10,515 nucleotides of DNA from Phycisphaeraceae bacterium (GTDB lineage: Bacteria > Planctomycetota > Phycisphaerae > Phycisphaerales > Phycisphaeraceae), in contig JAJDCT010000061.1 of NCBI GenBank assembly GCA_029260695.1, positions 1-10,515 on the forward strand, written 5' to 3'. The translations under genes and the position numbers were made by a program. The notes below the pieces were generated by a model. It was given only the letters and a program-made list of their open reading frames with translations. It did no database searches and was not told the origin of the DNA. Positions 1 to 5,616 of this stretch are shown in pieces (position 1 is the first letter of the stretch; the number at the start of each line of letters is the position of its first letter).

Positions 1-261
1 CGGTTCGGTCGAGGGGGCGTTGTCGCCTTGCCATGACGTCCAGAAGTGAATGTCATTAACGGGTCCGGTCTGGGAGCACTGCCAGTCGTCCGCCAGTTGG
101 TTCTGGACTGTGAACATCTCCAGGTCCCAGCCGGTGGGGTCGGGCAGTTGAGGGTAATGCATCTTGTGGCCGTCGATGGGGTCCCAGTCGGCATTGGCGA
201 TCGTGGGCGTCATCATGAAGATCATCAGTGCGGTTGTGAGTATGACGGAGTTCGTTTTCAT
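1..261 (-). CDS. PEP-CTERM-family paralogue, N-terminal part (cut by window edge)
   Basis: Reading on the minus strand from ATG at 261 the frame is open to base 1, giving the first 87 residues of a longer protein. It starts with a signal peptide (MKTNSVILTTALMIFMM, cleavage probably near IANA|DWDP). The mature start DWDPIDGHKMHYPQLPDP matches the protein at 1243-2133 (DWDPGDGHKMHYPQLPDL) almost residue for residue. The family core follows as LADDWQCSQTGPVNDIHFW, with W in place of F after LADD and WTSW in place of WGSW. A Shine-Dalgarno AGGAGG at 269-274 sits 7 bases before the ATG and supports this start. The gene is the most divergent of three paralogues here. Its C-terminal sorting signal, if present, lies outside the window. 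The function is unknown; export to the cell surface or beyond is inferred from the signal peptide and from the PEP-CTERM tails of its relatives. Confidence 0.85.
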   Translation of the reverse strand, partial: MKTNSVILTTALMIFMMTPTIANADWDPIDGHKMHYPQLPDPTGWDLEMFTVQNQLADDWQCSQTGPVNDIHFWTSWQGDNAPSTEP

Positions 262-313
262 GGTTAAGCCTCCTAATTGGTCGAACATGATTCGTATACA
301 CGGGTTTTCATGC

Positions 314-342
314 GCCCCGGCCGAGGTACGCTCGGCTGGGGC
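314..342 (-). terminator. Hairpin downstream of the PPC-like PEP-CTERM gene
   Basis: A 12-bp stem (314-325 with 331-342, one G-U pair) closes a 5-base loop, starting 12 bases past the stop at 355. There is no U-tract on the minus strand after it (the following bases read GCATGAAAACCC). It could be a factor-assisted terminator or a 3' end stabiliser rather than a classical intrinsic terminator. Confidence 0.45.
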
Positions 343-354
343 ATTGTCTGTAGA

Positions 355-1068
355 TCACGGTCGTTTGCGGCACAGGATCGCCAGTGTGCCCAACGCCATC
401 AGAACCAAGCCGTTCGGCTCCGGGACGATGGCGTTCTGGAGGGAGATGTGCAATGTATATGTGTCGCCCGGGTCCAAGGGGTTGGCGATATCGCCTAAGA
501 ACGGGTTGACGTAATACCACCCGCCGAAGACGGGGTCTGATTTTGCCGCCGATTCTGCGATCCCCACGATGTACTCACCGGGGGCTGTAAACGTGTATTG
601 AAGAAACGGGTCCAGCAATCGTTCGGTCTGGCCGGCCGGTTTGAAGCATGCGCTGCCGCCGGGATCGACCGAGCAGTCGCCCCAGGTCTCGTCCTCCTCA
701 ATAAGCGGATTGCCGGTGTCGTCCCACAGCGCGATCGTCGAATTGGCGCTGCCCGGTAGCCCGGGCGAGTAACCGTGATCGACATCAAACACGGCTTGCG
801 AATCAGCCGCGGTCACCGTGAACCTGTAGTAATCGTAAGGCGTGGGTAGTGTGCTGGCCGCCTCACCTTGCGCCGGTTGGATGGTCACATGTGGCACGAC
901 GGTTGAGTCTTTGATATCTGAATCGAGCTCCAGCGAAAACAAACCATCGACCGGTTGGGCTCCGGCCAGCGAATTGTTTGGTTCAACTTCAGGGATGACC
1001 GAAGCCAATAATTCTGACCCGACGAACATCGTCATTGCTATCAGTATCAGGTTCGTGCGTATGTTCAT
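355..1068 (-). CDS. Exported PEP-CTERM protein with a PPC-like beta-sandwich
   Basis: A 237-residue exported protein. The frame is open upstream to 1143, but ATG at 1068 is preferred. AAGGAG at 1075-1080 abuts the ATG at 1074, leaving no spacer, and is 6 bases from the ATG at 1068. Starting there puts a signal peptide at the N-terminus (MNIRTNLILIAMTMFVG...LLAS, residues 1-23). The mature protein opens with EVEPNNSLAGAQ (27-38), the usual opening of pre-peptidase C-terminal (PPC) domains. The PPC-style strands follow: YDYYRFTVTA (78-87), STIALWDDTGNPLIEEDE (110-127) and FTAPGEYIVGI (160-170). The C-terminus is a PEP-CTERM signal: VPEPNG (215-220), a hydrophobic stretch, then the basic tail CRKRP. 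PEP-CTERM signals are known to be processed by exosortases for surface anchoring or release. No catalytic residues are apparent, and PPC-like domains are usually accessory or binding modules. The protein is unrelated to its three neighbours except for the sorting tail. Confidence 0.85.
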   Translation of the reverse strand: MNIRTNLILIAMTMFVGSELLASVIPEVEPNNSLAGAQPVDGLFSLELDSDIKDSTVVPHVTIQPAQGEAASTLPTPYDYYRFTVTAADSQAVFDVDHGYSPGLPGSANSTIALWDDTGNPLIEEDETWGDCSVDPGGSACFKPAGQTERLLDPFLQYTFTAPGEYIVGIAESAAKSDPVFGGWYYVNPFLGDIANPLDPGDTYTLHISLQNAIVPEPNGLVLMALGTLAILCRKRP

Positions 1069-1074
1069 GGGCAT

Positions 1075-1080
1075 CTCCTT
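1075..1080 (-). promoter_or_regulatory. Shine-Dalgarno site that fixes the start of the PPC-like gene
   Basis: AAGGAG is directly followed by ATGCCCATG. The first ATG would have no spacer, and the second (1068) has 6 bases. This favours the 237-residue form over the 262-residue form starting at 1143. Confidence 0.6.
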
Positions 1081-1190
1081 TACGATTCTGGTAAGGCTTG
1101 TGGGCTGATCGCATTTGGCCTCACCTAAGTCGTCGGCTTTCATTTAACTTCGCTGCCTCTTCGCCCGGATTTTGATCATCACACGAACAG

Positions 1191-1225
1191 GATCCCCCGG
1201 CCGATCTCGTGCCGGCCGGGAGATC
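1191..1225 (-). terminator. Strong GC hairpin downstream of the 1243-2133 gene
   Basis: Bases 1191-1203 pair with 1213-1225 (13 positions, one mismatch at 1195/1221) around a 9-base loop. The hairpin begins 18 bases past the stop at 1243 on the minus strand. It has no U-run after it (CTGTTCGTGTG follows), so it is terminator-like but not classical. The arms are self-complementary, so it could equally act on the plus strand. Confidence 0.5.
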
Positions 1226-1242
1226 AAGGGCGGTTAAGTTTG

Positions 1243-2133
1243 TTATCTGCGACGCAGCATCGCCAAGGTGCCAAGCGCCATCAGCGCTAAGGTTGCCGGC
1301 TCGGGTGTGATCACGAACGCCAGGTCGATCGACTGGGTTTCAAACGGGTGGCCTAGGGGGTAGCGCATCTCCTGCCAGGGCAGGCCGGGGGCCGGCGCAC
1401 CTTGGGGCGGGAAGATGTCGTCGACCAGTTGGCCGAAGGGGAAGTCATTGTCGATATACACCGCGTCGTCGTTGAAGTGTTCACTGCCGGAGGTCTTCCA
1501 CCCGAAGCGGTTGATCCCGCCCTGGGCTTCCGCGAGGTCTACGGTGTTTATCATGCCGTCGTTGTTCGGATCGACGTTGGCGACGGCGAGCCAGTAGATC
1601 TTGCCCTCTTCCTGGATCAGTGCGGTGGCCTCATCGATGAAGAAGTTGTACTGCCAGACGACGGTGTCGGTGCCGATGATCTGGTTGAGGTTGGGGTCGT
1701 AGAACTGTTCGGGGGCGTTGGCATACTCACGTGCGATGTATTCACCGGGCTTGAACTTCAAATCCCAGAGCAGGTTGCCCGGCCGGCTGTGCATGAGCCC
1801 GCCTGTGCCCGCGGGGATGTCGTCGTAGATCCCCAGGACGAAGGTGCCTTGGTCAGGTGGCGGGGGGAACTGGTCGTTCAGCCAGGATCCCCAGATGTGC
1901 ACGTCCGTGATCGGGCCGGTCGACGTGCAGCGGAAGTCGTCCGCGAGGAATTTGACCTGTGGGACGGGCTCGAAGGCCAGCCCGGCCAGCACATCCATAC
2001 CCTCGGGTGTCAGGTCCGGCAGTTGCGGGTAGTGCATCTTGTGTCCGTCGCCGGGGTCCCAGTCGGCCATTGTCGGGGCTGTTGCAAAGGCGACGCTCAT
2101 TACGGTCACGATGGCCAGTATTCGCTTAAACAT
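1243..2133 (-). CDS. Exported PEP-CTERM protein, family copy with a dockerin-type calcium loop
   Basis: A 296-residue exported protein of unknown function. ATG at 2133 follows AGGAGC (2141-2146) with 7 bases of spacing. The signal peptide is about residues 1-23 (MFKRILAIVTVMSVAFATAP, TMA|DW). The family core LADDFRCTSTGPITDVHIW is at 63-81. Other stretches shared with the 2280-3143 protein are SRPGNLLW (116-123), TVVWQYNF (157-164), YWLAVANV (180-187) and FGWKTS...HFNDDAVY (210-226). Unlike that copy it carries DPNNDGMINTVD (188-199), which matches the 12-residue calcium-binding loop of type I dockerins and EF-hands (D at 1, N at 3, D at 5, G at 6, D at 12). The C-terminus is a PEP-CTERM signal (TPEPATLALMALG from 277, ending RRR). 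The mostly beta-like composition suggests a lectin-like or binding fold, but this is inference. The neighbour downstream is separated by a strong hairpin. Confidence 0.9.
   Translation of the reverse strand: MFKRILAIVTVMSVAFATAPTMADWDPGDGHKMHYPQLPDLTPEGMDVLAGLAFEPVPQVKFLADDFRCTSTGPITDVHIWGSWLNDQFPPPPDQGTFVLGIYDDIPAGTGGLMHSRPGNLLWDLKFKPGEYIAREYANAPEQFYDPNLNQIIGTDTVVWQYNFFIDEATALIQEEGKIYWLAVANVDPNNDGMINTVDLAEAQGGINRFGWKTSGSEHFNDDAVYIDNDFPFGQLVDDIFPPQGAPAPGLPWQEMRYPLGHPFETQSIDLAFVITPEPATLALMALGTLAMLRRR
1537..1572 (-). other. Dockerin/EF-hand-type calcium loop coding segment
   Basis: This segment encodes D-P-N-N-D-G-M-I-N-T-V-D, with acidic or amide ligands at positions 1, 3, 5 and 12, Asn at 9 and Gly at 6, as in dockerin F-hand loops. 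Only one loop is visible, whereas true dockerins normally have two. It sits inside the family domain rather than at a terminus. Confidence 0.5.
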
Positions 2134-2951
2134 GATCGAAGCTCCTGGTATTGGGTGCGTACAGAAAAAGGTTCATCATGTGCGGTCGAGTGATCAGATC
2201 AGATACGCGTTTGACGATCGCACGAGGCAAGGCGCATCTGGTTGAGATTCCTTGGTGCTTCATCCTTTTCTGCTTTCACTCACCTTCTACGCAGAACCGC
2301 GAGGCAGCCCAGCGTCAGCAGCGCGAGGGTTGCGGGTTCGGGGGTGATCACGAAGGCCATGTCCAGTTGGGTCAGCCCGGTGGGTGACTCGATCGGGAGC
2401 CAATCGGTGACGTTGGGCCAGTTGGCCGCGTCGGTTGTGCTGTACACCGCCGAGTCGTTGAAGTGGTCGACCGATGTCTTCCATCCGAACAGGGGTGCTT
2501 CGGTGGAGGCGACTTCGGGCTGCGGGATCGCCGCGACGTCCAGCCAGTACACGACCGGGTCGGTTGCGGTGCCCTGTTGGATGAAGGCCTCGGCTTGGGG
2601 GATCAGGAAGTTGTACTGCCATGCCACGGTGTCGCCTGGGAAGATGAACTGGCTGGAGATCGGGTCGAGCCAGCCCTCTTCGATATTGGTCGCCCACGGG
2701 CGGGCCGTGAACTCGCCGGGGTTGAAGACATGCGACCACAGCAGTTCGCCGGGCTTGCTGAAGCCCAGGGGGTTCTGATCCGCGGGGATGTCGGCGTGGA
2801 TACTCAGGTTGAATGTCACGGCCCCGGGGTCGGGTCGTAAGAACGGTGCCGGTAACGTCGGGTCGAAGACCTCAGGCAACAGGTCGTTCTTCCAGGAACC
2901 CCAGAGGTGGATGTCCGTGATGGGGTCGGTCGACGTGCAGCGGAAGTCGTC
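1917..2951. repeat. 25-base identical segment shared by two paralogues (1917-1941 and 2927-2951)
   Basis: The same 25 bases occur at 1917-1941 and 2927-2951, 1010 bases apart and in the same orientation, inside the LADDFRC-T-S-T coding stretch of the two complete paralogues. The flanking sequence is similar but not identical (ATGTCCGTGAT versus ACGTCCGTGAT nearby). This is homology from gene duplication and not a mobile repeat. Confidence 0.7.
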
Positions 2952-3143
2952 GGCCAGGACAATCAACTGTGGGAACGCGCCGACCTGTTGCTCAAAGGAG
3001 GCATTGATGTCCATGCCCTGCGGGCTGAGGTCGGGCATCTGCACCCACTTGGCGGGATCCCCGGTGTTCCAATCGGCGGACGTCGGCGCAGCGGTAAACA
3101 GGACGGCCAGCACGGCCGTGATCGTGAGGAGTCGGGTCAACAT
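2280..3143 (-). CDS. Exported PEP-CTERM protein, second complete copy of the family
   Basis: A 287-residue exported protein of unknown function. The frame is open upstream to 3287, but ATG at 3143 is chosen. GAGGA at 3150-3154 lies 6 bases before it, and the protein then begins with a clean signal peptide (MLTRLLTITAVLAVLFTAAP, TSA|DW). The family core LADDFRCTSTDPITDIHLW is at 63-81. Shared blocks are SKPGELLW (129-136), NPGEF (141-145), TVAWQYNF (172-179), VYWLDVA (198-204), FGWKTS (219-224) and HFNDSAVY (227-234). Where the 1243-2133 protein has the calcium loop, this one has a short loop (IPQPEVASTEAP). It has an extra proline-rich insert (PEVFDPTLPAPFLRPDPG, 90-107) after the core. The PEP-CTERM signal is TPEPATLALLTLG (267-279) ending RRR. 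It is divergent from the amylase gene across a roughly 600-base gap. Confidence 0.9.
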   Translation of the reverse strand: MLTRLLTITAVLAVLFTAAPTSADWNTGDPAKWVQMPDLSPQGMDINASFEQQVGAFPQLIVLADDFRCTSTDPITDIHLWGSWKNDLLPEVFDPTLPAPFLRPDPGAVTFNLSIHADIPADQNPLGFSKPGELLWSHVFNPGEFTARPWATNIEEGWLDPISSQFIFPGDTVAWQYNFLIPQAEAFIQQGTATDPVVYWLDVAAIPQPEVASTEAPLFGWKTSVDHFNDSAVYSTTDAANWPNVTDWLPIESPTGLTQLDMAFVITPEPATLALLTLGCLAVLRRR

Positions 3144-3270
3144 GTTTTGTCCTCGTCTCTCCGCCCTTATTGCGATTGCGTGATGAGTCACAAAAACTAC
3201 AGCGTGAGATCGGTTGTTAGATGTGAGGCGTCCCCGATGCCATCGTGGTTTCACCAGTGGCGAGGCCGCC

Positions 3271-3297
3271 TCAGAGATAAGCCCCATGTTTTTTCAT
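3271..3297 (-). other. Putative 8-codon leader ORF (MKKHGAYL) with strong Shine-Dalgarno
   Basis: On the minus strand AGGGAGGTGGAT immediately precedes ATG at 3297, with GGAGG 5 bases from the start codon. The frame runs Met-Lys-Lys-His-Gly-Ala-Tyr-Leu and stops at TGA (3273-3271). It lies 127 bases upstream of the PEP-CTERM gene starting at 3143. The ribosome site is stronger than that of the main gene, so a translated leader or an upstream regulatory ORF is possible. No transcription evidence is available, so chance cannot be excluded. Confidence 0.3.
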
Positions 3298-3422
3298 ATC
3301 CACCTCCCTTTATGATCCACGGGCGCTGATCGTTTTGTAAGTTGGTGTTCGATTCATAGCCGCTGTAGTCGATCAACCCATAACAATCAGTCGGTAACCC
3401 AGCGTGACAGCTTGGTAACGGT

Positions 3423-3524
3423 TCAAGGCCTTCCCCTTGGGGTTTTCTCGTGTAGAGAACTGAGGCGCACGGGGTGACGGCTTGCTTGGTGTGAATTCGA
3501 GATAGGTGTTGATGGGCGGCTCAT
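3423..3524 (-). CDS. Possible small protein, 33 residues, hypothetical
   Basis: ATG at 3524 on the minus strand is preceded by GGAGGGG (3531-3537) with 6 bases of spacing. The frame encodes MSRPSTPISNSHQASRHP and continues to a stop at 3423. The composition (Ser, Pro, Arg, His rich) has no recognisable domain, no signal peptide and no hydrophobic segment. A competing frame on the same strand (3373-3567, TTG start, no visible Shine-Dalgarno) has more gene-like codons but no ribosome site. Real coding is uncertain. Confidence 0.2.
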   Translation of the reverse strand: MSRPSTPISNSHQASRHPVRLSSLHEKTPRGRP

Positions 3525-3734
3525 AGTGATCCCCTCCGCGGCGTGTTCCATGCGCCGCCCCGCCCAATAATAGGATATGTTAGCCTTAATATAACGCGGC
3601 GGCCAGCGAATGCAACCCCCCCCTTGCGGACAATTCACATGGTTGGGGGGTGTGAATCAGATAGAATGTCGGCAAGGCCGTGGCTTGCCGGACTCAGGCA
3701 ACCAGCCGGGGGCCACGAGCAGATTGGAGCCCGA

Positions 3735-3740
3735 AAGGAG
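3735..3740 (+). promoter_or_regulatory. Shine-Dalgarno site that selects a TTG start for the amylase gene
   Basis: AAGGAG lies 6 bases before TTG at 3747. No ATG or GTG is suitably spaced, and the peptide beginning at this TTG is a textbook signal peptide. The longer reading from GTG at 3543 would bury that signal peptide under 68 unconvincing residues. Confidence 0.75.
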
Positions 3741-3746
3741 CATTTT

Positions 3747-5420
3747 TTGCGTAAGTCCATAGTCAATCTGCAACAACACCGTTTGGGTGTGCTGGTCCTG
3801 ATCGGCCTGGTTGCCTTCATCTGCCCGCAGGGGGTTCGTGCCGACGAATCCAAGGGGCTGGGCAACGATCTGCGTTGGTGGGATGGAGCGGTTTTCTACG
3901 AGGTCTTTGTTCGGTCGTTCTCCGACTCGACCCACGGGCCACTAGCCAACGATGGCATCGGCGACCTCCGCGGGTTGATCGACAAGCTGGACTACCTCAA
4001 CGACGGCGACCCGACGACCCACAACGATCTGGGCGTGACCGGCATCTGGCTGATGCCGATCATGCAGTCGTCCAGCTACCACGGGTACGACACCACCGAC
4101 TACTACGCGGTCGAAGACGACTACGGGACCAACGAAGATTTCCGCGAATTGATGGAGCAGGCGCATGCGCGCGGTATCAGGGTGATCGTTGACCTGGTGT
4201 TGAATCATTCGTCCAGCGAGCACCCCTGGTTTGTTGGGTCCGGTGATCCGCGCTCGGAGAACCACGACTGGTATGTCTGGTCGCGCCACCTTCCAAAGTA
4301 CAAGGGGCCCTGGGGCCAGCGGGTCTGGCACGAGATAGATGGGAGGTATTACTACGGCGTGTTCAGCTCGCGTATGCCGGACCTGAATTATAAGAACCCG
4401 GCGGTAACCCGTGAGATGCTCAAGGTGACGGGGTTCTGGCTGAGGGATATGGGGGCGGATGGGTTTAGGCTGGACGCGATCAAGCACCTGGTCGAAGTAG
4501 GGGAGAATCAAGAGCACACCCGTCCGACGCACGAGTGGCTTCGGGGTTTTTACTCGTATTACAAGCGTCTTGAGCCGTCGACCCTGACCGTGGGGGAGGT
4601 CTGGACGGGCTCGTCTGAGGTGGCGAAATATGTGGGAGGTGAGATGGATCTGGCGTTCGAGTTCGACCAGGCCTACGCAACGGTCCACGCGGCGAACACG
4701 GGGGAGAAGGATCGGTTGGCCGAAGCTCAGGTTGCGAGTTGGAGATTGTTTCCACGGGCACAGTTCGCGACGTTCCTGGCGAACCACGACATGGACCGCG
4801 TGGGGTCGCAATTCGGTGGTGATCTGAGCAAGGCGAAGCTGGCCGCGACGATCCAACTGACCAGCCCCGGTGTACCCTTCATTTACTACGGCGAAGAGAT
4901 CGGGATGTCCAACGTCGGCGAGGGAGACCCGGGTAAGCGAAGCCCGATGCGGTGGTCGCCCGATGACCTGGCGGGGTTCACCACGGCCGAGCCGTGGCAT
5001 GCTATCGGTGATGACACTGCCGAGATCAATGTCCGGGACCAGCTTGCCGATGAAGCATCGCTGTTGAGTCTGTACCGGCGGCTGATCGGTTTGCGGGCGG
5101 AGCACCCGGCGTTGGCTGAGGGAGACTTTACGCCGATCAAGACGGACCACCCACAGGTGCATGCCTTTATGCGTCGTGGCGGTGGTGAGGCGGTGTTGGT
5201 GGTGGTGAACCTGGGCGATCAGCCTGTGGACCGGTATCAGTTGGCGTTTGGTGGCCCGGGTGTGGCGCGGGTTCAAGAGCTGTTACACGGCGTTGAGGCG
5301 GTTGCTCCGAATCAGCCGGTGGGGTCGGGGGCCGGGACAGCTCAGGGTTACCAGCCGATCGAAGTGCTTGGCGCTCGGATGGGTTATGTGTTGAAAATGG
5401 ATAGCATGGACGCGAAGTAG
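3747..5420 (+). CDS. Secreted GH13 alpha-amylase-family glycoside hydrolase
   Basis: A 557-residue enzyme predicted to hydrolyse alpha-glucosidic bonds in maltodextrins or related glucans, outside the cytoplasm. It starts at TTG with a signal peptide (RKS n-region, hydrophobic GVLVLIGLVAFIC, cleavage near VRA|DES at residue 32). The GH13 barrel begins at WWDGAVFYEVFVRSFSDS (44-61). Conserved region I is DLVLNHSS (149-156). Region V is MPDLN (210-214). Region II is GFRLDAIKH (239-247) with nucleophile Asp243. Region III is VGEVW (282-286) with acid/base Glu284. Region IV is FLANHDMDR (343-351) with transition-state stabiliser Asp348. All catalytic residues are intact. The C-terminal beta domain (about 465-550) includes AVLVVVNLGDQP. 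MPDLN is known from the group intermediate between oligo-1,6-glucosidases and neopullulanases, so exact specificity (alpha-amylase, alpha-glucosidase or cyclomaltodextrinase-like) is open. No starch-binding module or PEP-CTERM tail is present, so the enzyme is probably periplasmic or released. The gene stands alone, divergent from the PEP-CTERM cluster. Confidence 0.93.
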   Translation: MRKSIVNLQQHRLGVLVLIGLVAFICPQGVRADESKGLGNDLRWWDGAVFYEVFVRSFSDSTHGPLANDGIGDLRGLIDKLDYLNDGDPTTHNDLGVTGIWLMPIMQSSSYHGYDTTDYYAVEDDYGTNEDFRELMEQAHARGIRVIVDLVLNHSSSEHPWFVGSGDPRSENHDWYVWSRHLPKYKGPWGQRVWHEIDGRYYYGVFSSRMPDLNYKNPAVTREMLKVTGFWLRDMGADGFRLDAIKHLVEVGENQEHTRPTHEWLRGFYSYYKRLEPSTLTVGEVWTGSSEVAKYVGGEMDLAFEFDQAYATVHAANTGEKDRLAEAQVASWRLFPRAQFATFLANHDMDRVGSQFGGDLSKAKLAATIQLTSPGVPFIYYGEEIGMSNVGEGDPGKRSPMRWSPDDLAGFTTAEPWHAIGDDTAEINVRDQLADEASLLSLYRRLIGLRAEHPALAEGDFTPIKTDHPQVHAFMRRGGGEAVLVVVNLGDQPVDRYQLAFGGPGVARVQELLHGVEAVAPNQPVGSGAGTAQGYQPIEVLGARMGYVLKMDSMDAK

Positions 5421-5477
5421 GTCCGGTTTGTCCCCGCGTGCAGGGGCTGGGAGCATGGGTTAAAATACCGGATCACC

Positions 5478-5501
5478 CACGGGGGCCTCCGGGTTCCCGT
5501 G
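5478..5501 (+). terminator. Hairpin downstream of the amylase gene
   Basis: Bases 5478-5487 pair with 5492-5501 (10 bp, two G-U pairs) around a TCCG tetraloop, 57 bases after the amylase stop. No U-run follows (ACCCGAGTGG), so it is a probable but non-classical terminator. Confidence 0.4.
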
Positions 5502-5605
5502 ACCCGAGTGGCGCGGGATTTCCGGGGTACGAGACGTGGTTGCCGCTTAATCCGGCGGTAGCGTAGATCTGTGGGGATGTACGGTATCCACACTGAAATA
5601 GTGGT

Positions 5606-5611
5606 GAGGAG
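5606..5611 (+). promoter_or_regulatory. Shine-Dalgarno site selecting a TTG start for pilT
   Basis: GAGGAG ends 5 bases before TTG at 5617. The next in-frame ATG (5632, residue 6) would be 20 bases away, too far for this site. Confidence 0.65.
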
Positions 5612-5616
5612 TTATT

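Larger units (their letters stand above)
3144..3746. other. Divergent intergenic region between the PEP-CTERM cluster and the amylase gene
   Basis: These 603 bases have no clear long gene. On the minus strand two mini-ORFs carry good Shine-Dalgarno sites (listed separately). An AT-rich patch at 3565-3597 stands out from the GC-rich surroundings and is the likeliest promoter area for both directions. On the plus strand it contains TATAAC (3590-3595, five of six matches to a sigma-70 -10 box), but no matching -35 box is seen. A C-run at 3616-3623 and a G-run at 3645-3650 could pair weakly. No tRNA, riboswitch or insertion sequence is recognised. Confidence 0.4.

Noticed and set aside
1402..2193. 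263-codon open frame on the plus strand
   Set aside because: It is antisense to the PEP-CTERM gene at 1243-2133. Its Val/Gly/Asp-rich composition mirrors the codons of the real gene, and no ribosome site is seen.
3144..3287. 48-codon N-terminal extension of the 2280-3143 protein, starting at 3287
   Set aside because: The extension is polar and Arg/His-rich, would block the signal peptide, and its start lacks a properly spaced Shine-Dalgarno.
3424..3448. CAAGG/CCTTG hairpin followed by GGGTTTTCT, terminator-like on the plus strand
   Set aside because: The stem is only 5 bp, and there is no plus-strand gene upstream for it to terminate.
3942..5276. 444-codon open frame on the minus strand
   Set aside because: It lies wholly antisense to the GH13 gene, whose catalytic motifs are intact. 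The translation is Arg/Pro/His/Val-rich with no domain, as expected of a shadow frame in GC-rich DNA.
5540..5569. TTGCCG with GTAGAT or TAGATC as a sigma-70 promoter for pilT
   Set aside because: The -10 match is three of six at best, so it is no better than chance.
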